Shown here in pieces: positions 46,199 through 55,330 of a stretch of DNA of 64,000 nt. The stretch is from Cynocephalus volans. Taxonomy: Eukaryota > Chordata > Mammalia > Dermoptera > Cynocephalidae. The notes under the pieces were generated by a model that was not told where the DNA came from, did no database searches, and worked only from the letters and a program-made list of their open reading frames with translations. The first letter of the stretch is position 1, and each line of letters opens with the position of its first letter. Both the position numbers and the translations under genes were made by a program. The DNA is taken from assembly GCF_027409185.1 (NCBI RefSeq), contig NC_084460.1, positions 61,330,501 to 61,394,500 on the forward strand, read 5' to 3'.

Positions 46199-47179
46199 AC
46201 TCAAGGTCCCTTATTGACCATAAAGCTCCTTTCTCTTACCTCTCTTCCGGACACCAGGGGACTCTAGACCCAACGTAGTCACTGACTCCCTGCCACTTCC
46301 CTAGCTTGGCAACCAAACCTCTCAGACTCCCCACTGAGAAAGAAACCCTGGTTGACTCCACAATGATGGAGGGGGGGGGCGGTGCTGTCCCCACTGGGAA
46401 AAGGCTCTCTAACCCCACAGCAGACAAGACTTGCAGAGCAGAGCCGGCCCCGCCCCAGCATAGCGGCCCAACGCAGCTTTGCACTGCTCAGGTTTTAACA
46501 TGAAGTGCCTAGGAGGGCAGGAAGCCCCCATCTGGCATGGCCTCTGGTGCCCTAGATGGAGCAGAGATGACCTCATAGCTGGAGAACCATCTTGGATCAC
46601 CTGTTAGTAAACCACGTTTAAGTCTACCTTCTCATGTGTCTGCTCAAAAGTAGTTTTCAACTTTTTGTTTTTAGTGAAAATCTAATTCCAAACATCTTGA
46701 CCTTAGATTACCTTCTTATCTCAACCAAACTTTTCTCTAGGCCATGGTGATACTCCCTCCAGGTCCCCAGGTCCTGTTCATCGGCCACAATCACATGCTC
46801 TGAGTGACATCTGTTCCCATCGCAGTGAATGTGGATTTTGTCCCTTGGTCTCAGAGAAGAAAGTGATAATGAAGGCAAGCTAGAAATTTCCAAATGCCAC
46901 AGAAACAGTAGTCACAGAAATGCTCCAGTCTAAGCCTGCCCCCACCTGATCTGGCCCACTGAGGAGCCCTGGAGGTTCCCAGGGAATGGCACAGCACTCA
47001 AGGCCGACTCCTAGAACCTGGCTCACGGGGAAAGGTGGACAGAGGCCAGACCCTGGAGAAGGTGTGGGACCAGGAGTAAAATGTTCTCATTGGTGCCAGC
47101 ACTAGGCATCAGGCCATAGCCAGTGCCAATGCACCATGGACATGCTGGTGTGGCAGATGGAAGAGTGGTCAAGGGTGTC
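46199..47179. other. Intron, nothing clearly recognised
   Basis: Contains a G9 run near 46371-46379. 46590-46760 is AT-balanced non-repetitive sequence that could be a conserved element, but no strong motif cluster stands out. Confidence 0.35.
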
Positions 47180-47325
47180 TATGGCAACAAGGAAGCCTAG
47201 GAACAGGAAGCCAGGGAAAGGCTTCCTGGAGGAAGGGGCATTGGAGTGGAGACTAAAGGGAGAGGAGGAGCTGGCAGAACAGTGGGAGAGGGGAGGAGGG
47301 CATGCTGGGCTTAGGCTCTGCTGAG
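47180..47325 (+). repeat. L2-like fragment
   Basis: GGAAAGGCTTCCTGGAGGAAGGGGCATTGGAGTGGAGACTAAAGGGAGAGGAGGAG matches a well-known internal L2 stretch. Confidence 0.55.
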
Positions 47326-50300
47326 GGTACCGGGCAGATTTCTGGAAGCTGAGAAGACTTCAGGATGATGGAGGGAGGGGGAGGGAGAGGCACATGGTCA
47401 AAGATGAAGCTGCAGGCACTGAGAGGGTACACACCACCAGTGAGAGTGGTTCCGTCCCTCCTGCAGGGAAGCGCCGTCATTGCAGGCCAATGTCACAGAT
47501 GCTGGGAGCCCATGAGGGCTCCAAGGGCTTCTGATGTAGGGAAGATGCAGGCTGAGCCTAGGACCTTGGCTGAGGTGGCCCAGGTAAAACCCTGATCATG
47601 TCTCTTTTTGTGTTGCCTTTGGGCAGACAGGAAGGGGAAGGAGAGACGTTTGGGCTCCATGAGCACCATCTGAACTCTCTGAGGTGACACTAGAGTGTGG
47701 GGGGCTGAGACACTCTATCCAAAGTAGTCCTTGGTAATGGTCAGCCACACCTCTCCAAGGCCAGCCAGCAAACCGTCCTTCCTGGGCAGTCTCACAAGCT
47801 CCCTGGCAGATGGAAGGAGACGACACAGCCCCCACAGTGGACATAGGACAAAGGACCTGACAATCCTCCACTCGCACATCTGTTCCTGTCTACCAAGTCA
47901 AGAAAACACTAACAGCTGCAAGGAGCTTCAAACCATACTCTAGACAGGTGTTAAAAACCTATCCATCTCTGTGTGTCACCTGAATGTATGTCCAGATCAG
48001 AGCAGCCTTGGCTGACGCCATGCAATGGGGAGGCTGGTATCTGGGAAAAGGCCCACTCCCACCGCACCGCAGGCCCCAGATACAGCAGATGCTGATTGGG
48101 AGGCGGGGAGGGCTTGGTGGAGAGGTTCCAGAGCATGCCTTGGGTCAGAGAAGCATTTGTCCAAACCCCACTGTGTGTGTGGCTCTGGGGACACAGGGAA
48201 GAGAAAAACGGTACCAGCCCCCAGAGAGCCTGTCAGGACCCTGTGCATAGCCAGACCCACCCCCTCCTCACTTTGGCAGCCAGGTGTTTGCTCCAGCACC
48301 CACAGGATCCCAGGGAGGGCAGAACCAGCCCTGCTGGACGGAGGGTGAGTGAAAACACAGCAGGGAGGCGAGGGTGACGTCTGAGCTCCTGACACCATGC
48401 CAGGGCTGTGCAGGGCCACTGGTGGGAGAAGTGCATCCATATCTCCATGGCTCCACAGGCCAGCCCCAGGCCTAGCCTGGGGGAGCCTTCAAAAGGTGAA
48501 TCTCAGTGTAGCTGGGCTATAAACGCACAAAGCCAAGATTACCTTGGCCTCCCGAGGAAGTGCATTAGAAAAGCAATCTACCTAGTGCCTGGAACAAAAA
48601 ACAACTGGAGTGGAGGGGGAGAGTGACTCAGAGGGCTGGGTGCTGTCACCTGCCTGGTGGCACAGCCCACTCCCAGAGTGGGTGGCAGAGGGGGTCTCCT
48701 AGGGCCCTGGAAGGCTCCTACCCACTGCCCTCATGCTGCTGAGGTAGCACCTTTGAGGCCAAGGGCCAGCCGCCCACTGCGGCAAGAGGCGCCCACTGAC
48801 CCCCATGGCATCTCCTTCTTATCCCACACACCTTGCCTGGCAGGGGCACCAGGGCCTCCCTCCTGCAGCACTTGGTGTGCCTCATCTGGACCTCCCACTC
48901 CTGGCTGTGAGAACATTTGTTCTCGTGGACAAATGCTGGAGGAGGGAGGCCAGGGGCCCTTCATCCTGGGGACCCATAGGGAGGCAGGATTGCAGGGAGT
49001 GACCTGGTTGCAACCTGAAGCTGAGGGCACCTCTGCTGGGCAAGCTTGTTTCAAAGGCTCCGGCCTCTTGGTAGCCTGTGTGTAGGTTCTGCACACTCTA
49101 CGCTCTGGGGCTCTCTTGCACTAATGCACTCTGGTAGACAGGACGGTGTCCACTCCTCCACCCACACCCTCTGAAGGCAGGGAAGGGAGCACTTGGGCCT
49201 GTTGGGGTCTTTCAGCACCCAGTGCCCAGCTCCCAGCTTCAGGAGCCTATAGCTCTGGTTGGAAGAAGGGCGGCAGGTAGGTGGGTGGCTGAGGGCCCAG
49301 GCCCAGCTCAGTCTAGCAGGGCTGGACCATGGTGGGGGTGGAGGGTGGGGTCTTGCACCGGGAATGTGTATCTGGGCAGAGCAGACCGAGGGCTGGGGAG
49401 GAAGTAATGCTTCAAGGGCCCAGGACAGGCAGCTCGGTAATCGCCAAGTTTGGAACATGGCCTACAGGGACCCAGAACATCACCTCTTAGGCTGGGAGCT
49501 GCTGTGTGTGCACAGCCAAATGATAGTGGAAAGACTCCCCTGCCCCCCAATTCTAGGGCCCCAATTTCCTGACAGTCTGAAAAAGACCATGGGAAAGAAG
49601 GACTGAGGGCTGTGCAGGGGAGCAGAACCGTGGACTACGCTCAGCTCCAAGCTGACTGGACCCTGAAGGATCCCCCAAGCATGCCCGTAAGATTACACCT
49701 TCCTGACCCAAGAGTGCCAAGGAACACACCTACATCAGTCACAGATTCACCCACCCCCAGCTTGCGTGCAAATTCAGTCCCAAAGCAAATATGGAAGAAA
49801 AACAGACAGGCAAGAAGACCTCACCTCTGGTCCTTCCCATCCCAGATGTCTGAGGAAATGGCCCCAAAGGGGCATCCCTGCAGGATAAGTGGGCACCAAC
49901 CAGAGCAGGAGAAAATAACCCCAACTTTAACCACCGGAAACCCAGCACTCCCTTGGGTTCTACTACAAAGTGCTCCCCAGCACTCCTTCCCATGCGGGTG
50001 CCCGCATACAAGTTGTTCCTGTGCTCCCCAATCCCCACAGACATGGGGAGCATTCAGGGACCTGCACGGAAGGTATTTGGTTGCACAGGTGCCCCTGAGC
50101 TCAGCTCCCCCCAACCTGGTTGGTGGGTTCCTAGGAAAGGCAGCCCCCCATCGGCCTTTTGTTCCTTTCTCAAGGGAAGCTTGTACCCGGAATGGTTCTG
50201 CGCCTCCTCCCCGCCGCCAGCCCCAGGTCGTTCAGGGCCTTTGTTCTACCTGCACACACCGGCAGGGAGAGCCCACCTCCTTCCCTGGCAGCTCCTCCCC

Positions 50301-50449
50301 ACGCCCCTGAAGGCAAGCTGGCAGGCAGCGGAGGGCTGGGGGCACCACAAGTGCAAGGAAAGAGGCACCTCACTTCTCTCACTTGCACTTCTGGCACTAG
50401 AAAGGCGCGGGGAAGTGAACACTCAAAGTGTTACACCCAGGAATCCGCT
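47326..50449. other. 5' part of the intron, nothing recognised
   Basis: GC-rich unique-looking sequence leading up to the CpG island. The 232-codon plus-strand frame at 49612-50310 has no recognisable domain and shares its span with other frames, so it is not called. Confidence 0.4.
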
Positions 50450-50820
50450 TCCCCGCCCACAGAGCCACGGGGCCGCACGGGGCGAGCCAGATTTCACACC
50501 GGGCCGCAGCGTACAGCAGGTGAGGCGGCCCGAGGGCAGCGGGCGGTGACCTCGGAGGAAACCCCGGCACTGCGCAGCCAGGCCGGAGATGGGGCAGAGA
50601 CAGGCGTGGAGGTGAGTGCGAGGTCAAAGGGCATGGGCTACAGCCGCTCGGAGCAGACGAACTGGGGGTCTTGGGCGCCCGGCAGATTGGAAAGGGCTGC
50701 AGCAAGTGGGTGGAGGACGGGAGAGTAGGGCGGGGCACGGCCCGGGTTTGGGGGCGCAGCCGCGCGCTGGGACCCCGCCGCCCGGAGCCCGGACGGCGCT
50801 CCCCCGCGGAGGGCGCTCAC

Positions 50821-51347
50821 CTGGGCGTGCGCAGCGCGGCGGGGTCGCGGCGGTCCAGCACGCCGGGCACACAGCTGGTGAGCTCGGTCCAGTCGGCGTG
50901 CAGCCCGCAGCTCCAGCCGGTGGAGAAGCGGGAGAAGAGCCAGGTCTCGCGGCGGTTGGGCCGGTAGCAGGTGCACTTCTTCTGGCCGGGCCGGCAGTCG
51001 CAGGGCACCTCGAGGCGCACGTTCTGCACGAGGTGGCGGCCGAAGGTGGTGCCGCCCGTCTTCTGGATGTGCAGGAAAACGATCACGTCGTCGCCCTTCA
51101 TGTCGAAGCGCAGCGAGCGCTCCAGCTCGCGCACCGGGAAGTAGTACTTCTTCTCGTAGTGCGGGTCGGGCGTGGGGAAGAGATCTAGGTCGTCGGGCGG
51201 TGCGCGGCCGCCGGGCGCGCCCAGGCTCAGCCCCGGGCCCGCGTACTGGTACAGGATGAGCATGAAGCACGCTGAGCCCGCCACCACCAGCACGAACTTG
51301 CTGGCGCGCTCAACCATGGTCCTGCCGCCGGCGCGCCGCCGCCGCAT
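50821..51347 (-). CDS. HS6ST1: HS6ST1 coding exon 1 (heparan-sulfate 6-O-sulfotransferase 1, N-terminal part)
   Basis: This exon encodes residues 1-175 and the first two bases of codon 176. The product is a Golgi type II membrane enzyme that moves sulfate from PAPS to the 6-O position of glucosamine in heparan sulfate. A basic N-terminus is followed by a single hydrophobic anchor at about residues 18-36, then a proline-rich stem. The PAPS 5'-phosphosulfate loop is visible as HIQKTGGTTFGRH at residues 93-105. A cysteine-rich stretch follows (CDC and CTC, residues 116-127), then GLHADW, whose His150 is the likely catalytic base by analogy with the zebrafish HS6ST3 structure (from memory). The exon ends AG and is followed by GTGAGC, a good donor; reading on would give a stop at once. 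I use the upstream ATG because it gives the family's 411 residues. Met11 lies in a much better context (ACCATGG) and would give 401 residues. The recognition is by whole-protein similarity and is very secure. Confidence 0.98.
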
Positions 51348-51357
51348 ATGTCACCAT
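51310..51357 (-). promoter_or_regulatory. Upstream open reading frame overlapping both HS6ST1 start codons
   Basis: An ATG at 51357, ten bases before the annotated start, opens a 15-codon frame in +1 register. Its stop TGA (51310-51312) lies just after the Met11 ATG (51315-51317). Its context is good (G at -3, G at +4), the Met1 context is weak (C at -3, C at +4), and the Met11 context is strong. If transcripts start far enough upstream, ribosomes scanning to Met1 must first pass this ATG. Its effect on translation is inferred. Confidence 0.6.
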
Positions 51358-51680
51358 CGCCGGGGCCCGGGCGCGGGGCGCGGGGCCTGGGAGGGCGGGG
51401 GGCGCGGGCGCAGCTGCCTCCTCCGCCGCCGCCGCCCGCGCTCCGGCCCGGCCCGGCTACTCGGAGCCCAGGCCGCCCTCCGCGGCGCGGGCCGCGGCCC
51501 TCCGCCGCGCCATGGCTGCTCCCCGCACGGCCCCGGCTTCCCGTGCCCGAACCCGGCTCTCCTCCGGCTCGCCCTGGCCAACCCCGCGCGCCCCGCGCCC
51601 CCACGCCGGCCCGCTCCGCTCCGCTCCGAGAACGCTCTGCGCCGCCCCGCGCGCCGCCGCGTCTCCGCAGTCCGCCGCCG

Positions 51681-51712
51681 CCCCGCCCCGGCCCGCCCCC
51701 GGCCCGCCCCCG
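51681..51712 (-). promoter_or_regulatory. GC-box cluster with G-quadruplex potential
   Basis: On the HS6ST1 sense strand this is a run of G-tracts of three to five bases separated by short CG/CC spacers, repeating GGGGGCGGGCC. It meets the usual G-quadruplex pattern and also contains several Sp1 sites. It is about 335 bases upstream of the start codon, so it is either promoter DNA or in a long 5' UTR. Confidence 0.5.
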
Positions 51713-51990
51713 CGGCGCCTCTTGCCGTCGCCGCCCGCGCGGATCCTCGGCTCCGCCCCCGGAGCGTCGGGGCCGCAGGCCGGTGCTGGCAGCTGGGATC
51801 CGGTTTTCTGGCCGTGGCGAGGCCGCTCCGAACTGATGCCCACCCTCACAGGACTGGACGACTGGGGAACATGGAGCTGGGGCGTGGGCGACCCTGCTGG
51901 GCCCGGGGAGGCGCAGCAGCCGGCGCCAATGGGGCATGGGTCTCCCCACGCTGCGCCCTCCCCAAGTCCCGGCAGCTGGCGGTCACCCAC

Positions 51991-53424
51991 CCACGGGAGG
52001 AAAGGCCGTGACCTTGCACGCTGGGCGCTCTGAAGTTCCAAACGCGAGAGGGCCAGGCTGCAGTTTGAGGGACCAGGGGGCGATGGGGGCCGAGTCGACT
52101 GGACACGGGACGAGGGCTACGAAAGAAAGAGAGGGTTGGAACCTGGTTGGAACCCACCGCGACCCCCTTGGCTTTGGGACTATGACCGGGAGCCCCTTAA
52201 TGAAGAGATGCTGAAATGTCTGCAGAGGCCTGCGGACCAGCTTTATGCAGTCTCTCCTTGTTTGAAAGGAATTTTAGCCAAGGTGTACTCCATCCCCGTG
52301 TTTATTATAATCCAGTGAAAAAGGTACCAAAAATTGAGCCAATATTTTAAAAATTGTGAGAATCCACAAAAAATTCTGACTTCTAGCTTTCATGGGTCGG
52401 TAGGAGAGTCTGGCGGTACATCAGGATCTGTCCCGCTAGCGGTGCTGGGCCTGGGGCCCTGGGGCTTTCCTGCCTGCCAGCTGGGGCCTCTTGTGGGTTC
52501 CTTACAGGACACCCTCATGGCGTTTAGTGTCTGCCACGCCCTGTACCGACACCGCCTGGACCCTGGCCCTGCTCAGAGGTTGCCTCTGTGAGGAGCAGGA
52601 GGTGGGGTGGGTGTGAATGACCTCCCTAAAATCTCACTGTGGCAGAGACAGTTGGGGTGGACCCTAGTGTTTTAATCCAGGCCAGCGTTGATTCAAATGT
52701 CCCTCCTTTTGGGTGGGAGCACGGCTGCGAGGCCTGGGTTCAAATGTTTACATCATGCACTGCCAGGGGGTGCCCTGATTTATCTTCTGTTGGGAGCCTG
52801 AAAGCACTGGCTGGGGGGCTGGGGGGCCACGGGTGTTTATTGTGTGTGAATTATGCCTCAATAAAGCTGCTAATATATATATATATAAAATCACACCAGA
52901 AAGACTTCTTGGAAGCAAACCCAGAGCAGAGAAAAAACCACTGACACCCCAAAACCCAACTAAGAGAGGAGCGTGTGACTTTCAGAAGGAACTAAAGGAA
53001 TATTCACAATGGACAGAGGGATGCAGCTCCCTGAACTCTGTAGAGTCACCTAGAGTCCACTGTGTGTGTGGGGTTCTCAGTGAGACCCAGGGCCCTGAAG
53101 CCCTCCTCATCTTGTGGGCCCAGGGAGGCCTTGGGTGGCTTGGTCAGGCTTCTCCGTAAAGGATTCATTCTTCCTAGGAATTGGGGTGCAGGGCAGAGGC
53201 CCCATGACACACAGGCAAGGGCTGGCACAGCAGCGTCCCTGGAGCTGCCTGCTTCTGCCTGCAGCCACTGGACCCATTTGTGGCTGAGGCCTGGGGGATC
53301 TTCCTGCAGGGGCCTGGAGGCAGCAGCCCAGACCCAGAGAGCAGAGCTGCCCTGGGTCAACCCACCAAGCGTCCTTACCCAGATGATGACCCTCCACCAA
53401 GTGGCAAGTCAAAACTAAGGCTGC
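51991..53424. other. Upstream of HS6ST1, no gene recognised
   Basis: CpG density drops after about 52 kb. 52855-52890 contains AATAAAG and an (AT)n run (TAATATATATATATATAAAA). No exon is recognisable. Confidence 0.4.
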
Positions 53425-53565
53425 TCTTTATCAGGACCTACTGGGTGCCGGGCACTGTAGATATGTCATTTCCAGTCCCATCGGCAAGCCTGCAGGGTAG
53501 GCTGTGATGCCCATTTTACAGAAGAGAACACTGAAGCTCAAAGACGTTAAGACCCTGGCTTCAGG
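53425..53565 (-). repeat. L2-like 3' fragment
   Basis: AGGACCTACTGGGTGCCGGGCACTGTAGATATG ... GATGCCCATTTTACAGAAGAGAACACTGAAGCTC is the classic L2 3' end. Confidence 0.65.
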
Positions 53566-53729
53566 GCCTGCTACGCTCTCCTCACTCTTGTGAGAGCCAG
53601 CACAGCTGGGGTCTTGACTTTGGCTGTCTGGCTGCAGTGTCTGTCCTCCTTCTCAGCTCCACAACCAGGGCTGGTGGCCTCACCTCAGCTCTTGACACAG
53701 AGTGTTCAAGAGAAAGTTGAAGCATTTTA

Positions 53730-53908
53730 TTTTATTATTTTATTTTTTTTTAAGGATGGCTGGTAAGGAGATCTTAACCCTTGGCTTGGTGTTGTCAGCA
53801 CCATGCTCTCTCAAGTGAGCTAACCGGCCATCCCTATATAGGGATCCGAAACCGTGACCTTGGTGTTATCAGCACCACACTCTCCCAAGCGAGCTACGGG
53901 CCGGCCCT
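53730..53908 (-). mobile_element. Dimeric tRNA-Ile-derived SINE, minus strand
   Basis: Reverse complement of the same dimer: T-rich tail, GATGGCTGGTAAGGAGATCTTAACCC, then CGGCCATCCCTATATAGGGATCCGAAACC and CGAGCTACGGGCCGGCCC. The flanks AAAGTTGAAGCATTTTA (53713-53729) and AAAGCTGGAGCATTTTA (53909-53925) match at 15 of 17 bases, a slightly decayed target duplication. Confidence 0.85.
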
Positions 53909-53925
53909 AAAGCTGGAGCATTTTA

Positions 53926-54929
53926 GAAAGGTCAACCAAACTGTCTGTACTTGGCCTGTGGTCCCACCCTGTGAGGATCTCACTGTCCCGATGGGGAAAT
54001 TGAGGCGCAGAGAGGGAAGAAGGGCCTGGTATAGGGTCCCCAGTACGTGGCTGCGCTCGGTGGCTGGGCCAGAGCAGCCTGACCCAGGGAGCAACATCTT
54101 GTCCAGAGAAGCTGTTTAATCAAACTTCATACCTGCTAGAATGGCTGATAGGGAGCCCCCAATTAGCCTGGAAGCTCTTTTTTCTATAATTCTTTTAGGA
54201 GGAAGAAAACCCTCCTAGTTGGCTGCAGGTTTGTACTGTATTTTCCACTTTGATTTAAGTCCCACCCATGCATGTGAGACCCCCAACTCACTTAGGTGAG
54301 TTTCTAAAAATATCAAAGTCAAGTCAGAGGAGCTACTAATCATAAGTCAAATTGTTTCCATGAATGAATGGACACTTGGGAGCGGGGTGGAATGCAGGCT
54401 CTGGCCCTCGCTGGCTGGGCAGCTGTCATCACGCTGCTCCCCGTGCTGAATCTTCAGTGTCATCCCCTGAAAAATGGGCAGAAACGCGCATTAAAGGGCT
54501 ATGGTAGATTTCCGGTGAGGTACCAGAAGTACAGCTGGCGCCTGGCACTTAGTAGGTGCTTTCTGCTTACTGTTTCCTTTCTCCGCAAACGTGATCTGTA
54601 CAGCGGCTAAGGTTCCCCACAGCCCTAAGATTGCACACGAACATAAGGAGACTAAACGTTCGCTGGAGGCAGCGCCCAGCCCTGAGCGTTTTCAGCGTTC
54701 AGGGAAAAGCAATCGCAGCTCTTCTGCTCCATGGCTATATTTGTCTCCTGAAGATCCACTTGATCAATTCTTAAATGCATGGTCTCTGACTTAATGTCGA
54801 AGAAAAAGGAAATAAGAGAACACTGCTAGTGGTAGGATGTGATGATCCAATAAAAACAAGTCACTGTACTTCTGCTCTGGGAAAGTGCAAGCCACGGTAG
54901 GATTTAGGAATGAAAGGTAATTCCCTACC
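53926..54929. other. Intergenic, nothing recognised
   Basis: Includes a faint MIR/L2 core (ATGGGGAAATTGAGGCGCAGAGAGG, about 53991-54015). 54430-54600 also has an MIR-like tail (GAAAAATGGGCAGAAACGC). No gene. Confidence 0.4.
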
Positions 54930-55330
54930 CACCGTGCGTGCTCAGAGTCTGAGAACCAGGAGATCAACCGTGGCGCCCCTCCCTCCTGGGCTGCAGTCCC
55001 GTGGGCAGACGCGCGGGGGCAGCACCACAGCCGCCGGCTTGCCGAGCTCCCAGCAGTTGACATTGCAAAATTGGGGGATTTTCCCCACTCGCTTCCCGTT
55101 CTCCTTCGGCCTGCCGGCCACCCACTGTTGTTTCGGAAGGGGTGTAGGAGGGTGCCCGCGTCTGTCCTCAGAGCCTCCTCTGGAGCCGGCCACGCTTCCC
55201 ACGGCGGGGCGGAGAGAGGGGTTTTGTTTGGGGACAAACTTTTAAAGGGGACTCTGGATCACTGCAAAACTGGCATCGCCTGCGATTAGACTCGCCCGCC
55301 CGAGGGGCCGCCCTGACCCAGTGGCTGGGA
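54930..55330. promoter_or_regulatory. Second CpG-rich patch, 3.6 kb upstream of HS6ST1
   Basis: CG dinucleotides rise again (GACGCGCGGGGGC, CCGCCGGCTTGCCGAG, CTTCGGCCTGCCGGCC, GATTAGACTCGCCCGCCCGAGGGGCCGCC). It could be an alternative promoter, an enhancer or the start of an unannotated non-coding RNA. No protein is recognisable in the frames that cross it. Confidence 0.4.

Larger units (their letters stand above)
1840..51400 (-). other. HS6ST1: HS6ST1 gene span (approximate transcript: two exons, one 45.6-kb intron)
   Basis: The transcript runs right to left: promoter and 5' UTR above 51348, exon 1, an intron from 50820 down to 5183, then exon 2 and a 3' UTR to about 1840. The two-coding-exon layout with one long phase-2 intron matches HS6ST1 in other mammals. 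The right boundary is only a lower bound, because the start of transcription cannot be read from the sequence; the left boundary is set by a poly(A) signal. No other gene on either strand is recognisable inside the intron. Confidence 0.85.
50450..51990 (-). promoter_or_regulatory. HS6ST1: CpG-island promoter of HS6ST1
   Basis: CG dinucleotides are dense from the first few hundred bases of the intron, through exon 1, to about 650 bases upstream of the start codon; the density falls on both sides. There are many GC-box (Sp1-type) motifs at 51681-51712 and again near 51755, and no TATA box is apparent. This fits a broad housekeeping-type promoter. The exact start sites and any transcription in the opposite direction cannot be read from sequence. 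Confidence 0.85.

Noticed and set aside
45772..46278. 168-codon frame as a possible new gene
   Set aside because: It lies in an L1 3' fragment and its translation does not resemble a protein family.
49612..50310. 232-codon plus-strand frame in the intron
   Set aside because: Proline/serine-rich, no domain recognised, and GC content alone explains its length.
51227..52041. Several Arg/Pro/Gly/Ala-rich frames of 160-280 codons in the promoter CpG island, both strands
   Set aside because: CpG islands lack stop codons; all overlap each other and none has a recognisable domain.
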